Assembly: GCF_019797845.1 (NCBI RefSeq)
Contig: NZ_CP081864.1
Location: 1,054,001 to 1,118,000 of the forward strand
DNA length: 64,000 nt
Source of the DNA: Symbiopectobacterium purcellii
GTDB taxonomy: Bacteria > Pseudomonadota > Gammaproteobacteria > Enterobacterales > Enterobacteriaceae
Direction: 5' to 3'
The translations under genes and the position numbers were made by a program. Below are positions 48,300 through 59,189 of this stretch, one piece after another (the stretch's first letter is position 1; every line of letters starts with the position of its first letter). The notes beneath the pieces are model-generated. The model saw only the letters and a list, made by a program, of their open reading frames with translations, was not told the origin of the DNA and ran no database searches.

Positions 48300-50348
48300 A
48301 TGACACATCAAATCGCGTCTTCACAACGCGGCACACTGTGGCGTGCTGCGCTGGTTGAATCATTGACCAAACTTAGCCCCCGCGTGCAATACCGTAACCC
48401 GGTGATGTTTGTGGTGTATCTGGGCAGCATTCTCACCACGTTGCTGGCCGTGGGCATGGCGCTGGGGTGGAGTGAGGGACAACTGGGTTTCACAGCCGCC
48501 ATTAGCCTGTGGCTGTGGTTCACCGTGCTGTTTGCAAATGTTGCCGAAGCGCTGGCGGAAGGGCGTAGTAAGGCGCAGGCTGAGAGTTTAAAAGGCATTA
48601 CGCGCACCAATTGGGCGAAAAAGCTGTCTGGCCCTGAACCGGAGTCTGCCCAGCAAAAAGTTGCCGCAGACAGCGTGCGCAAAGGCGATTATGTGCGGGT
48701 GGATGCGGGTGACATTATCCCGTGTGATGGCGAAGTGCTGGCCGGGGGCGCTTCCGTGGATGAAAGCGCGATTACCGGTGAGTCTGCGCCAGTGATTCGC
48801 GAGGCCGGCGGTGATTTCGCCTCAGTCACCGGCGGCACGCGCATTCTCTCTGACTGGTTGGTGATTCGGTGCAGCGTCAATCCCGGTGAAACCTTTCTGG
48901 ATCGTATGATCGCCATGGTGGAAGGCGCTAAACGGCGTAAAACGCCGAATGAAGTGGCACTAACCATCCTGCTGATTTCACTCACGATTGTGTTTCTGTT
49001 GGCGACGGTAACGCTGTATCCGTTTTCTGCCTGGGGCGGTGCACCTGTCAGCATTACGCTACTGGTTGCGCTGTTGGTCTGTTTGATTCCTACCACCATT
49101 GGCGCCTTGCTCTCAGCAATTGGTATTGCGGGCATGAGCCGTATGCTGGGGGCAAATGTGATCGCCACCAGTGGACGCGCGGTGGAAGCTGCTGGCGATG
49201 TGGATGTGCTGCTGCTGGATAAAACCGGCACCATCACGTTGGGTAACCGCCAGGCCAGCGCCTTCCTGCCCGCCAGCGGCATCAGTGAATCCGCGCTGGC
49301 AAACGCGGCGCAACTGGCCTCACTGGCCGATGAAACGCCGGAAGGGCGCAGTATCGTGGTGTTGGCTAAGCAAAAATTCAATCTGCGCGAGCGTGATTTG
49401 CAGAGTCTGAACGCTACCTTTATCCCTTTTTCGGCGCAAACCCGCATGAGTGGCGTCAATGTCGGGCAAAAAATGTTACGTAAAGGCGCGGCGGACGCGA
49501 TTCGTCGGCACGTTGAAAGCAACGGGGGGCGGTTCCCTGCGGATGTGGTCGCACTGGTAGAGTCGGTGGCGCGCAAAGGCGGCACACCGCTGGTGGTGGC
49601 GGAAGATAATACCGTCATGGGTGTGGTGGCGCTCAAGGATATCGTCAAAGGTGGGATTAAAGAGCGCTTTGCTGAACTGCGCCGCATGGGGATCAAGACG
49701 GTAATGGTCACGGGTGATAACCCTCTGACCGCCGCCGCCATTGCTGCCGAAGCGGGGGTCGATGATTTTTTGTCGGAGGCCACGCCCGAAGCCAAGCTGG
49801 CGCTGATTCGTCAATATCAGGCAGAAGGGCGCATGGTGGCGATGACGGGGGATGGCACCAACGACGCCCCCGCATTGGCGCAGGCGGATGTGGCGGTGGC
49901 GATGAACTCTGGTACACAAGCGGCGAAAGAAGCAGGCAACATGGTGGATCTTGACTCCAACCCGACCAAGCTGCTCGAAGTAGTGCATATCGGTAAGCAG
50001 ATGCTGATGACGCGCGGTTCGTTAACCACGTTCAGTATCGCCAACGATGTCGCTAAATACTTTGCCATTATCCCCGCCGCCTTTGCGGTGACCTATCCAT
50101 CGCTGAATGCCCTTAACGTGATGGGGCTGCATTCCCCAGCCTCGGCTATTTTGTCAGCGGTGATTTTTAATGCCTTGATTATCGTGCTGCTGATTCCACT
50201 GGCATTGAAAGGGGTGAGCTACCGCCCGATGCCCGCGGCCGCGCTGTTGCGCCGCAACCTGTGGATTTATGGCGTCGGGGGGCTGGCGGTGCCTTTTATG
50301 GGTATCAAAGCGATTGACCTGATACTGACCGCGCTGGGTTGGGTTTAA
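48300..50348 (+). CDS. kdpB: K+-transporting P-type ATPase subunit B
   Basis: The 682-residue ATPase subunit energises K+ uptake. The phosphorylated residue is Asp307 in DKTGTIT. The actuator motif is TGES with Ser162, the residue whose phosphorylation inhibits E. coli KdpB, retained here. The hinge motif [38 protein letters not shown] is also complete. GGAG precedes the ATG, 15 bases after kdpA. Confidence 0.98.
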   Translation: MTHQIASSQRGTLWRAALVESLTKLSPRVQYRNPVMFVVYLGSILTTLLAVGMALGWSEGQLGFTAAISLWLWFTVLFANVAEALAEGRSKAQAESLKGITRTNWAKKLSGPEPESAQQKVAADSVRKGDYVRVDAGDIIPCDGEVLAGGASVDESAITGESAPVIREAGGDFASVTGGTRILSDWLVIRCSVNPGETFLDRMIAMVEGAKRRKTPNEVALTILLISLTIVFLLATVTLYPFSAWGGAPVSITLLVALLVCLIPTTIGALLSAIGIAGMSRMLGANVIATSGRAVEAAGDVDVLLLDKTGTITLGNRQASAFLPASGISESALANAAQLASLADETPEGRSIVVLAKQKFNLRERDLQSLNATFIPFSAQTRMSGVNVGQKMLRKGAADAIRRHVESNGGRFPADVVALVESVARKGGTPLVVAEDNTVMGVVALKDIVKGGIKERFAELRRMGIKTVMVTGDNPLTAAAIAAEAGVDDFLSEATPEAKLALIRQYQAEGRMVAMTGDGTNDAPALAQADVAVAMNSGTQAAKEAGNMVDLDSNPTKLLEVVHIGKQMLMTRGSLTTFSIANDVAKYFAIIPAAFAVTYPSLNALNVMGLHSPASAILSAVIFNALIIVLLIPLALKGVSYRPMPAAALLRRNLWIYGVGGLAVPFMGIKAIDLILTALGWV

Positions 50349-50359
50349 GGAGAATATCA

Positions 50360-50935
50360 ATGAACCTGTTACGTCCTGCAATTTCGCTTTTTATCCTGCT
50401 GACACTGATTGTCGGGGCCGGCTATCCGTTGCTGACAACCGGGTTGGCACAGTGGTGGTTTCCTGCGCAAGCTAACGGCTCGCTGGTGATGCCGGAAGGC
50501 AAGGTGCGCGGTTCGGCCCTGATCGGTCAGTCTTTTACCCGCCCGGATTATTTTCAGGGACGGCCCTCGGCAACGGCTGACGCACCCTATAATGCGTTGG
50601 CCTCCTCTGGCAGTAATCTGGCACCCAGCAATCCGGCATTGGATGAAGCCATAACGCAGCGCGTTGCCGCGTGGCGTAAGGCGAACCCTCAGGCCAATGC
50701 TTTCGTTCCGGTGGAACTGGTGACGGCCTCCGCCAGCGGGTTGGATCCGCACATTTCTCCGGCCGCGGCGGCGTGGCAAATTCCGCGTGTGGCACAAGCG
50801 CGCCACCTACCCGAAGCAACGTTGCGTCAGTTGGTGCTGGAGAACACGCGCCGTCCGCTGTTGCCCTTTATTGGAGAACCGGTGGTGAATGTACTGGCGT
50901 TAAACATGGAGCTGGATGCCGTGCCGAAACCGTGA
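50360..50935 (+). CDS. kdpC: K+-transporting ATPase subunit C
   Basis: The 191-residue subunit has one N-terminal membrane helix (about 9-29) and a periplasmic domain with [44 protein letters not shown] and [10 protein letters not shown]. KdpC helps high-affinity ATP binding or K+ trapping. AAGGAGAAT precedes ATG 50360; the ribosome site overlaps the kdpB end. Confidence 0.97.
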   Translation: MNLLRPAISLFILLTLIVGAGYPLLTTGLAQWWFPAQANGSLVMPEGKVRGSALIGQSFTRPDYFQGRPSATADAPYNALASSGSNLAPSNPALDEAITQRVAAWRKANPQANAFVPVELVTASASGLDPHISPAAAAWQIPRVAQARHLPEATLRQLVLENTRRPLLPFIGEPVVNVLALNMELDAVPKP

Positions 50936-50978
50936 GGCTTCGCTATTCTCAACAGAGGATGACTTGAAAGGTATTGTG

Positions 50979-53654
50979 ATGACGGAAGAACCCCTGCGTC
51001 CCGATCCGGATGCGCTGCTGGCTCAGTCTGACCGCGAAGGGCGCGGCAAACTGAAAATCTACTTTGGGGCCTGCGCAGGCGTCGGGAAAACCTGGGCCAT
51101 GCTGCAAGAAGCGCGACGATTGCGCGCGCAGGGGTTGGATGTGCTGGTGGGAGTGGTGGAAACGCATGGCCGACAGGAGACCGCCGCGCTGCTGGAAGGG
51201 TTGGAAACCCTTGCCCGACGCGCAACGGGACGACATCGTCATCTGGAGTTCGATCTGGATGCCGCCCTGGCGCGGCATCCTGCCGTGATTCTGATGGATG
51301 AACTGGCGCATTCCAACGCGCCGGGTTCGCGCCATCCCAAGCGTTGGCAAGACATCGATGAACTGTTGGATGCCGGCATTGATGTGCTGACTACGGTGAA
51401 CGTGCAGCATCTGGAAAGCCTCAATGATGTGGTCAGCGGCGTCACGGGGATTCGGGTGCAAGAAACCGTCCCCGATCCTTTTTTTGACTCGGCGACTGAA
51501 GTGGTGCTGGTGGATTTACCTCCGGACGATCTGAGGCAACGGTTGAAAGAGGGCAAGGTGTACGTGGGCGATCGTGCAGAGCGCGCCATCGAGAATTTTT
51601 TCCGCAAAGGTAATCTGTTTGCGCTGCGCGAACTGGCGCTACGTCGCACGGCGGATCGCGTTGACGATCAGATGCGCGCCTGGCGTGATGCCAGCGGGCG
51701 AGAGGAACGCGTCTGGCACACCCGTGATGCGATCCTACTGTGCATTGGCGCTAACACCGGCAGCGAAAAGCTGGTGCGCATCGCTGCCCGGCTGGCCGCC
51801 AAACTCGGCAGCGAATGGCATGCAGTAACGGTGGAGACGCCCACACTGCATCGGCAGGGCGAAGCGCGGCGACGTGGAATTCTGCGTACCTTGCAACTGG
51901 CACAAAAATTGGGGGCCGTTACCGCCACCTTGTCGGAGCCCGATGAAGCGAAAGCAGTACTGCGTTACGCGCGTGAGCATAACCTCGGCAAGATCATTGT
52001 GGGAAGGCCGCCGCAGCAGCGTTGGGCGCTGCCAAATCGCTTTGCGCGACGGCTAAGCCGCCTTGGGCCGGATCTCGACTTGATGATTGTCGCCCTGGAT
52101 GATGCGCCAGACGTGCATACGGCACCGCGCATAGACACGCACCTCAGCCCGGATAAGCTGCGTCAGAAAGCGCGCGGCTGTCTGGCGGCAACCGCGCTGT
52201 GCGCGTTGATTACGCTGGTGAGCAAGTGGATTTTGCCCGACTTTTCGCCGATCAATCTGGTGATGGTCTATTTATTGGGCGTGGTGCTGATTGCCATTGG
52301 CTTTGGCCGTTTGCCTTCGGTGGTGGCGGCAATACTCAATATCGTGGCGTTCGATCTGTTTTTTGTCGCGCCGGAAGGCACTTTTGCCGTCAGCGATGCG
52401 CAGTATCTGGTGACCTTTGCGGTAATGCTAACCGTGGGCGCGATCACCGGTAACCTGACGGCGGGCGTGCGCTATCAGGCGCGGGTTGCCCGACATCGGG
52501 AGCAGCGCGCGCGCTACCTGTACGAAATGGCCGACGGGCTGAGCCGGGTGCGAGCCCCGAATGACATTGCGCCGGTTTGCCAGCGTGTAATGGGCAGCGC
52601 ACTGTTTGCCCGCTGTGAAATCTGGCTACCAGACGCGCAGGGAAAGCTGAACGCGCCAACTGAACGCTTGCTGCATACCATTCCCGATCCTGCCATCATT
52701 AAATGGAGCTTTGAGAAAGGGCATGTGGCGGGCGCAGGAACGGATACGCTGCCCGGCGTGCCTTATAAAGTGCTGCCGTTACTCTCTTCCGAGGACACAT
52801 TAGGGTTGCTGATTATTGAGCCAAGCAACCTGCGCCACCTGTTAATACCTGAACAGCAGCGGCTGCTGGATACCTTTGTCATGCTGATTTCCGGTGCGCT
52901 GCTGCGTCTGGCACTGACGCGGCGTGAACAGCATTCACGTCTGGTGGCGGAGCGGGAAGAGCTGCGTAATTCCTTGCTGGCTGCGCTGTCTCACGATCTG
53001 CGCACACCGTTGACGGTGCTGTTTGGTCAGGCGGAGATCCTGCTGCTCGATCTTTCTACGGAAGGATCGCCGCACGCGCCGCAAGCCGGTGCCCTTCGCC
53101 TGCAAACGCTGAGTACCATTCGCCTGGTGAACAACATGCTGGATATGGCTCGTATTGAAGGAGAAGGCTTCCGCCTGCAAACCGATTGGGTCGCGCTGGA
53201 TGAGGTGATTGGCGGCGCGCTGAAATCCCTTGAAGCGCTTTTGCCCGCCGAAGCGGTGCAATTGGATCTACCGCAGGAGATGGTGTTGCTTCAGGCTGAT
53301 GGTGCCCTGCTGGAACGGGTATTCGCGAACTTGCTGGAAAACGCATTGAAATACGCGGGTAGAACGCGGGCGATAGGCATTCGTGCTCGTACGTTGCAGG
53401 GGAAAATCAGGATCGAGGTATGGGACGATGGCCCCGGAATCACCTCGGGCAGCGAACAGCATATTTTTGAGAAATTCACTCGGGGCAATGAGGAGTCCTC
53501 CATTCCGGGCGTCGGGATGGGATTAGCGATTTGTCGTGCAATCGTGATGCTTCATCACGGGGAGATCAGTGCAGCAAATCGGCCAGAAGGGGGAGCCTGT
53601 TTTACGGTTCAACTTCCCCTGTCACCGGTGCCGGAAATGGTGGAATCTTCTTAA
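50979..53654 (+). CDS. kdpD: sensor histidine kinase KdpD, with no kdpE following
   Basis: The 891-residue sensor has an N-terminal KdpD domain with Walker A FGACAGVGKTW, a UspA-like domain (about 230-360), four membrane helices (about 390-500), a GAF region and a kinase core with H-box ALSHDLRTPLTVLFGQAEIL, N-box FANLLENALKYA, and G-boxes DDGPGI and GVGMGLAICRAIV. It is complete and of E. coli length (894). In E. coli the response-regulator gene kdpE overlaps the kdpD end; here only 136 non-coding bases separate it from nhaA. Confidence 0.96.
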   Translation: MTEEPLRPDPDALLAQSDREGRGKLKIYFGACAGVGKTWAMLQEARRLRAQGLDVLVGVVETHGRQETAALLEGLETLARRATGRHRHLEFDLDAALARHPAVILMDELAHSNAPGSRHPKRWQDIDELLDAGIDVLTTVNVQHLESLNDVVSGVTGIRVQETVPDPFFDSATEVVLVDLPPDDLRQRLKEGKVYVGDRAERAIENFFRKGNLFALRELALRRTADRVDDQMRAWRDASGREERVWHTRDAILLCIGANTGSEKLVRIAARLAAKLGSEWHAVTVETPTLHRQGEARRRGILRTLQLAQKLGAVTATLSEPDEAKAVLRYAREHNLGKIIVGRPPQQRWALPNRFARRLSRLGPDLDLMIVALDDAPDVHTAPRIDTHLSPDKLRQKARGCLAATALCALITLVSKWILPDFSPINLVMVYLLGVVLIAIGFGRLPSVVAAILNIVAFDLFFVAPEGTFAVSDAQYLVTFAVMLTVGAITGNLTAGVRYQARVARHREQRARYLYEMADGLSRVRAPNDIAPVCQRVMGSALFARCEIWLPDAQGKLNAPTERLLHTIPDPAIIKWSFEKGHVAGAGTDTLPGVPYKVLPLLSSEDTLGLLIIEPSNLRHLLIPEQQRLLDTFVMLISGALLRLALTRREQHSRLVAEREELRNSLLAALSHDLRTPLTVLFGQAEILLLDLSTEGSPHAPQAGALRLQTLSTIRLVNNMLDMARIEGEGFRLQTDWVALDEVIGGALKSLEALLPAEAVQLDLPQEMVLLQADGALLERVFANLLENALKYAGRTRAIGIRARTLQGKIRIEVWDDGPGITSGSEQHIFEKFTRGNEESSIPGVGMGLAICRAIVMLHHGEISAANRPEGGACFTVQLPLSPVPEMVESS

Positions 53655-53790
53655 TAAATAGCCTGTAAATCAATGTAAAATACTTGAACTCATCCAACAT
53701 TGTCGGTAAAAAGGTGACGGGTGTTAGCCACATGTTGTGGTGAGACAGGTTTGTGCGTTGGTCGGGCCGCCACGCGGAGTGATAACAACC

Positions 53791-55158
53791 ATGAATCGAC
53801 ACCTGTCCCCGCAGGGCATTCCTCGTGCTCAGCGTTTGGCGGAACGCGCTTTCGCCACCCTTGAACGTTTTCTCCATATTGAAGCGGTAAGCGGCATTAT
53901 GCTGCTTGTGGCTGCTGCTGCTGCATTGGTTTGGGCCAATTCGCCGTGGGCGGAAAGCTACCATGCGCTGTGGCATCTACCGATCTCTTTTAGCATTGGC
54001 ACCACGGAAATCGCGCATTCACTGCATTTCTGGATCAACGACGCCTTTATGACCCTGTTCTTCTTAGTGGTCGGCATGGAGATCCGTCGTGAAATTCACG
54101 AAGGTGCGCTGAGCAGCCTGCGGCAAGCTATGCTTCCGATCGCTGCCGCCGTGGGCGGCGTGATAGTACCCGCGCTGATTTATCTGAGCGTGAACAGCGC
54201 GCCGTTGCAGCAACAAGGCTGGGCGGTGCCGACGGCAACGGATATCGCGTTTGCCGTCGGTGTGCTGGCATTGTTGGGGAAAGGCATTCCCGGCAATGTG
54301 CGGGTGTTTTTGCTGGCGCTAGCCATTATCGATGACATTATCGCCGTCTTGATTATCGCGTTCTTCTACTCCGGTGGGCTTGAGTACCACGGCGTGATCC
54401 CCGTACTGGTGGGCGTATTACTGGTGTTTGGGCTACAGAAGATGGGTATTGGATCGGCGTGGGCCTATGTCATTCCCGGCATCATCGTCTGGTTGGGCTT
54501 TTTGCTCACGGGAGCGCATCCGACATTAGCGGGCGTCGTTTTGGGGCTTATCACCCCGGTAGCCTCCGTGCGGGTGATGAAAGAGCGCCCCTTGGAGCGT
54601 GTTTCTCACATTGTGCGCGATCTGATGCACAAGCAGGATACACGCGCTGTGGAGCAGTTGGCTGCACCGCTTAAGCAGTTACGCGATGCTCAGCGTGAAG
54701 TGCTGCCGCCTGTCACCCGCGTGCAGAGGGCGCTGCACCCCTGGGTGGCGTATGGCGTGATGCCGCTGTTTGCCTTGGCGAACGCGGGAGTGAGCGTGAA
54801 TGGCATTGATCTGTCGGGCGCGGGGCCACTGGGCGTGATGATGGGGGTTACACTGGCACTGGTCGCCGGTAAGTTGCTGGGCGTGGTCAGTGTTAGCTGG
54901 CTCATGGTACGCTTTGGCGGGTGCCAGCTACCGGCAGACGTGTCCTGGCGCGGTGTGTTTTTGATAGGGCTGCTCGCCGGTATCGGTTTTACCATGTCGA
55001 TCTTTATCGCCATGCTGGCCTTCGACGATCCGCAACTGTTGGGTGCGGCCAAGCTAGGGGTGCTGTTGGGCTCGCTGATTGCGGCCACGCTGGGCCTGCT
55101 GTGGGGCCGGTATTATGCGCGTCGCCGCCGTGTGCATCAGGCTGGTCAATCGGTCTAA
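53791..55158 (+). CDS. nhaA: Na+/H+ antiporter NhaA
   Basis: The 455-residue antiporter exports Na+ in exchange for H+. The paired aspartates Asp181-Asp182 in [22 protein letters not shown] and the [18 protein letters not shown] segment mark the ion site. It is longer than E. coli NhaA (388) because of an N-terminal extension of about 30 residues and a loop after helix 8 ([28 protein letters not shown]), as in other long NhaA proteins. ATG 53791 was chosen; the frame opens earlier. It converges with ugd, with stops overlapping. Confidence 0.95.
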   Translation: MNRHLSPQGIPRAQRLAERAFATLERFLHIEAVSGIMLLVAAAAALVWANSPWAESYHALWHLPISFSIGTTEIAHSLHFWINDAFMTLFFLVVGMEIRREIHEGALSSLRQAMLPIAAAVGGVIVPALIYLSVNSAPLQQQGWAVPTATDIAFAVGVLALLGKGIPGNVRVFLLALAIIDDIIAVLIIAFFYSGGLEYHGVIPVLVGVLLVFGLQKMGIGSAWAYVIPGIIVWLGFLLTGAHPTLAGVVLGLITPVASVRVMKERPLERVSHIVRDLMHKQDTRAVEQLAAPLKQLRDAQREVLPPVTRVQRALHPWVAYGVMPLFALANAGVSVNGIDLSGAGPLGVMMGVTLALVAGKLLGVVSVSWLMVRFGGCQLPADVSWRGVFLIGLLAGIGFTMSIFIAMLAFDDPQLLGAAKLGVLLGSLIAATLGLLWGRYYARRRRVHQAGQSV

Positions 55159-56321
55159 TCCAAACCAAACAGGTCGCGGGTATAGACTTTATCCGCGACA
55201 TCCTCCAACTCCGGTGCCATGCGGTTTGAGATGATCAAATCTGCCTTGTGTTTGAACGTTGCCAGATCGTTTATCACCGGAGAACGGAAGAATGTCGCTT
55301 CCGTCAGCACGGGTTCATAGACCACCACGCCAATACCTTTGGCTTTGAGCCGTTTCATGATGCCTTGAATTGCCGACGCGCGGTAGTTATCGGAGCCGGT
55401 TTTCATCACCAGACGATAAACCCCTACCACGCTGGGATTATGCTTGAGAATGTCATCGGCAATGAAATCTTTACGCGTGCGATTTGCCTCGACGATGGCA
55501 CAAATCAGCCGGTTAGGGACGCTGGCATAGTTGGCTAACAACTGCTTGGTGTCTTTGGGTAAACAGTAGCCCCCATAGCCAAATGACGGGTTGTTGTAAT
55601 GCGAGCCGATACGCGGATCTAACCCGACCCCCTCAATAATCTGTTTGCTATCCAGCGTATGCATCTGTGCATAGCTATCGAGCTCGTTAAAATAGGCGAC
55701 GCGTATGGCGAGATAGGTATTGGCAAACAGCTTAATGGCCTCCGCCTCCGTGGCATCGGTGTAGAGCACGGGGGCCGTTTTCTTGATGGCCCCTTGCAGC
55801 AGCAAGGCGGCAAAACGTTGTGCGCGCGGCGAGCGTTCCCCAATGACAATGCGTGATGGGTAGAGATTGTCATGGAGTGCTTTTCCCTCGCGCAGAAATT
55901 CGGGGGAAAAAATAATGTTATCCGTGGCAAAGGTGCGCCGCAGTTGCTGGGTGTATCCCACGGGAACCGTTGATTTTATGACGATAAGCGCATCGGGATT
56001 GATGGACAACACATCCTGCACCACGGATTCAATCGACTGGGTATCGAACGCATTGGTGATGGGATCGTAGTTGGTCGGCGTGGCGATAATCACGATATCC
56101 GCATCCTGATAGGCCACCTGTTTATCCGTTGTTGCCACCAGATTGAGCGGTTTTTCTTTGAGGTAATGATCGATATCTTTATCAACGATCGGCGACAGGT
56201 TCTGGTTCAAAAGTTCCACCCTGTGTTCGACAACGTCGATAGCCACCACCTGATTATGCTGGGCCAATAGCACGGCGTTCGACAACCCGACGTAACCGGT
56301 GCCCGCGATAGTACATTTCAT
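55155..56321 (-). CDS. ugd: UDP-glucose 6-dehydrogenase
   Basis: The 388-residue enzyme oxidises UDP-glucose to UDP-glucuronate, the precursor of lipid A aminoarabinose and of capsule sugars. It has an N-terminal Rossmann motif ([17 protein letters not shown]), the catalytic Cys in [18 protein letters not shown] and the conserved [26 protein letters not shown] 56321 (preceded by another ATG at 56324) matches the E. coli start; the frame opens at 56384. No polysaccharide cluster is adjacent. Its stop overlaps that of nhaA on the other strand. Confidence 0.95.
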   Translation of the reverse strand: MKCTIAGTGYVGLSNAVLLAQHNQVVAIDVVEHRVELLNQNLSPIVDKDIDHYLKEKPLNLVATTDKQVAYQDADIVIIATPTNYDPITNAFDTQSIESVVQDVLSINPDALIVIKSTVPVGYTQQLRRTFATDNIIFSPEFLREGKALHDNLYPSRIVIGERSPRAQRFAALLLQGAIKKTAPVLYTDATEAEAIKLFANTYLAIRVAYFNELDSYAQMHTLDSKQIIEGVGLDPRIGSHYNNPSFGYGGYCLPKDTKQLLANYASVPNRLICAIVEANRTRKDFIADDILKHNPSVVGVYRLVMKTGSDNYRASAIQGIMKRLKAKGIGVVVYEPVLTEATFFRSPVINDLATFKHKADLIISNRMAPELEDVADKVYTRDLFGLD

Positions 56322-56550
56322 CATGTTAAATCCGCTTGAAAAAATCCGGGGACAGTATAGAGAGCGTGCGTGAATTTTAAACATTGCCCAAACGATGCGG
56401 TGCTCGTTGCGTTATTTCAGATTCGCCGTAAGGGGTGTTGCTAGCAATAGGGTAAATGGCTGATGTTTGCTATCAAAAAACGCCACGCTGGGTTGTGGGT
56501 GGCGTTACAGGAGAAGGTCGTTATTGGTGAGTGCGATGGTTCGGTGTGGG

Positions 56551-57072
56551 CTAATAGAAGGTTTTCTGACCGGTGAAATGCCCCACCCATCCTGTCGGAT
56601 TGGTGAAAATACGGATGGCGGTGAAGTCTGGCTGTGCACCGCAGTCAAACCAGTGTCGGGTGTTGGCCGGAACACGCAGCAGGTCACCCGCTTCGCAGGT
56701 TAAACGGAACACCTTATCGCCCAGTGGAACGAAGAACGTGCCGCTACCCGTGACAAAAAAACGTACCTCATCTTCGCTGTGAGTATGTTCTTGTAAAAAC
56801 TTTTCACGCAGCGCCTGTTTGTCGGGGTGATCGGGCGTAATGCGAATCACATCGGCGGCGGTGTAACCCTCTTGCTGTTTAAGGCGCTCGATATTTTGCT
56901 GAAAATGACTGAGCAGGCTGTCGCTGTCCACCGTTGCGGGCAGCGAGCCAATCTCTCAGCGTTCGAGCTGGATTCCGGCACCTGCCAGCAGCTCGGCGAT
57001 ATCGCCAAAGGCGGCCAGTTGCTCTGCGGGCTGTGTCGTGTGCGGCAGTTGGAATATGGATAATGTGGTCAT
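56551..57072 (-). pseudogene. mtnD: acireductone dioxygenase with in-frame TGA
   Basis: The frame from ATG 57072 (GGAGAATACC before it) reads MTTLSIFQLPHTTQPAEQL...IQLER, then TGA at 56956-56958 (codon 39), then EIGSLPATVDSDSLLSHFQ and the rest of a normal acireductone dioxygenase. The metal ligands HTHSEDEVRFF and HWFD are present. Klebsiella ARD has Trp right after ER at this place, so TGG-to-TGA is likely. ARD acts in methionine salvage; no other mtn gene is nearby. The second part (126 residues from 56931) holds the whole metal site and might retain something, but the N-terminal strand is lost. Confidence 0.8.
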
Positions 57073-57187
57073 GGTATTCTCCGCAAAAGAGGTAGACCAT
57101 AACCATTCGCTTTACAGGGATAAATCGCAAGACGAATTCTTTATATCTTATGCTGTCAGATTGTTTAGTATTATGATTTTGTTAATT

Positions 57188-58360
57188 TTATTTCTTTTTG
57201 GTTAACCGTGGGATGACTGTTAGCACGATGGCCAACGTCGCCAGCGTAATGATCACGCTACCGTATACATAGGTGGTGTCGATCAACCCTAAATGTTGCG
57301 TCAGATAGCCTGCGATGATCGCGGGCACGCTGTTGGCCAAATAGCTTTCGATATAGAACACGGCAGTGAGGCCCGCGCGTTCGTGCGGCTTTGCCAACGG
57401 AAGTACGCTGCGTAACGCGCCGAGGAATGCCATGCCAAACCCCAGCCCGGTAATACATGCCCCTGCTAGCAGCCAGCCGGTGCTGGCGCGATGGACCGCG
57501 AACAGCATCAGCGTCATGCCGACGATCAGGCAGAGTGCGCCCGCGCGCAGTGTTGGTGTCGCGGCAGTGCGCCGTGCCAGCAGAATCGCCACGGCACCAC
57601 TTAGTGTCAGGGCTGCAACGGATATTCCGCTGAGCCAGGGGGAAACCGTTGGCGTATTTTGCGCCAATAACGAGGGCATCAGCGAGAGATAGAAGCCGCC
57701 CACCATCCACACCGCAACGTTGCCCGGCATCACACGCCAGAATGCCGTTCTGGCCTGTGGTGGTATGGCAACGCTGGGTCGCAGGCTGGCCCAGGCTCCG
57801 TTGCGGCGCAGGCCGGTTTCCGGCGTACATGCCAGTCCTGCCAACAGCAGCACAAAGATGCCGAGCAGCAGCAGATAGCCGCTGTGGAGCGGCGCCAGTT
57901 GATACGCCAGTAGGGCGCAGCTCAACATCGCACCGGCGGCCATCCCGGTCAGTGGCGCAATGCTGTTGACCAACGATCCGCGTTCGGGATGCACATCCAG
58001 CAGAGCGGCACCCACCGCAGCGGTTGCAAGCCCGGTCGCAAAGCCTTGCACGATGCGCGCCGCGACAAACCCATAAGGATGCGATGCAAAGAGAAAACAG
58101 AGCATGGCGGCGATGTTAAGCAGTAACGCCACCGCAATCACCGGACGTCGCCCCACGTGGTCAGAAAGTCGGCCAGCGATCAGCAGGGCGCACAGTAGGG
58201 CAAAAGCATAGGCGGCGAAGATGACAGTGAGCAGCGTCGCGGAAAATCCCCAATCGTGTTGGTACAACCGATAGAGCGGCGTCGGCACGCTGGAGGCTGC
58301 CATAAAGGCGATCAGCGTGAGGCTATGTAATGCGAGTGTGAGTGCATCGCGCCGGGGCAT
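57188..58360 (-). CDS. MFS transporter
   Basis: The 390-residue, twelve-helix major facilitator has motif A GRLSDHVGRRPVIAVALLLN and the helix-5 motif region TGLATAAVGAALLD. The frame is open to 58456, but the part before ATG 58360 is the antisense of a TetR remnant and is not a membrane start, so 58360 is preferred. The substrate is unknown. Typical relatives are repressed by a divergent TetR gene, which here is only a fragment. Confidence 0.87.
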   Translation of the reverse strand: MPRRDALTLALHSLTLIAFMAASSVPTPLYRLYQHDWGFSATLLTVIFAAYAFALLCALLIAGRLSDHVGRRPVIAVALLLNIAAMLCFLFASHPYGFVAARIVQGFATGLATAAVGAALLDVHPERGSLVNSIAPLTGMAAGAMLSCALLAYQLAPLHSGYLLLLGIFVLLLAGLACTPETGLRRNGAWASLRPSVAIPPQARTAFWRVMPGNVAVWMVGGFYLSLMPSLLAQNTPTVSPWLSGISVAALTLSGAVAILLARRTAATPTLRAGALCLIVGMTLMLFAVHRASTGWLLAGACITGLGFGMAFLGALRSVLPLAKPHERAGLTAVFYIESYLANSVPAIIAGYLTQHLGLIDTTYVYGSVIITLATLAIVLTVIPRLTKKK

Positions 58361-58387
58361 GAAAGCTCGGGCAAGTGTGCCGGTTTC

Positions 58388-58579
58388 ACCGCGCAGCAGT
58401 TGGAGGTAATCCGCGAGCGTGCACTGGCGCGGCAGGAAGTGCCTGCCAGTGCGCAACAGATCATTGAGCGCATTATTGCCCCGCTAATGTACCGCATTTT
58501 ATTCACCTGTGAGACGCCTACGCCGCAGGATATCCAGCGATTGTTGACGGCGCTAGCTACGCCGTCGGAACAGGTGTAG
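58388..58579 (+). pseudogene. C-terminal remnant of a TetR-family regulator
   Basis: A plus-strand frame encodes AGFTAQQLEVIRERALARQE, then VPASAQQIIERIIAPLMYR, then ILFTCETPTPQDIQRLLTAL before TAG at 58577-58579. This is the ligand-domain end of a TetR regulator (TetR_C_11-like IIAPLxYRxLF). The helix-turn-helix half and the start are missing; the remnant abuts the MFS start directly. Confidence 0.7.
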
Positions 58580-58664
58580 CCCTACACGAGATCGGGCGTT
58601 GTCTCCCGACAATGCCGGGTGACATGTGGTTATCACACTCGCCACCATGGCAAGGTTGGTCGCA

Positions 58665-58941
58665 TATACCCGTCATACTTCACGTTGCAGGTGCGTTGGC
58701 TGCGCTCGTTATTCGGCCCATCCCTGGGCCTCACCTCTTACGAGGCCGCCGCAAGCGGCGTTCAAATCTGCTCCAGGCAGATTTGTCACCCGAATCACTT
58801 ACCTGAGTAAGCTCATCGGGATAAATGAATCTCATCCCTGAGATTCACCCTACGGGCCAGCGCAGGCGCTGTTCAAATCTGTTCCAGACAGATTTGTCCT
58901 TCACTTGCCGCCTTCCAGCAACTCGAATTATTTAGGGTATA
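58665..58941. repeat. MITE-like palindromic repeat (about 277 bp)
   Basis: The ends are related inverted sequences: TATACCCGTCATACTTCACG at 58665 and, on the other strand from 58941, TATACCCTAAATAATTCGAG followed by TTGCTGG. Inside are two direct copies of a hairpin unit, GTTCAAATCTGCTCCAGGCA (near 58760) and GTTCAAATCTGTTCCAGACA (near 58870), each followed by GATTTGTC, plus TGAATCTCA-TCCC-TGAGATTCA. Elements with such TATACCCGTCATACTTCA ends are common between genes in Pectobacterium, Serratia and Yersinia. The rest of 58580-59189 shows no gene. Confidence 0.65.
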
Positions 58942-59189
58942 GCTAAAGCGCTGCTTAACTTTGCCACTCTTTGTATTTTACCCGTCGCTGTAATTCAGGG
59001 TTAATAGCATCAGATGTCGAAAAACATCGGTTACTTTACCTTGTGATGATTGGGGCGTTGCGCTGGTACAGGTGAACGCTTTCAAATCACTCCGCTTTCT
59101 GATGAGGTGAACCATGACGGGCTATCGTTGTTGTTGCGGCTCCTGCATTTATTTTCCGGTTGAACATGGAATAATTGATGGAGTACGCA

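Noticed and set aside
58361..58456. N-terminal extension of the MFS protein
   Set aside because: It is antisense to the TetR remnant, is basic and not membrane-like, and no ribosome site supports the upstream start.
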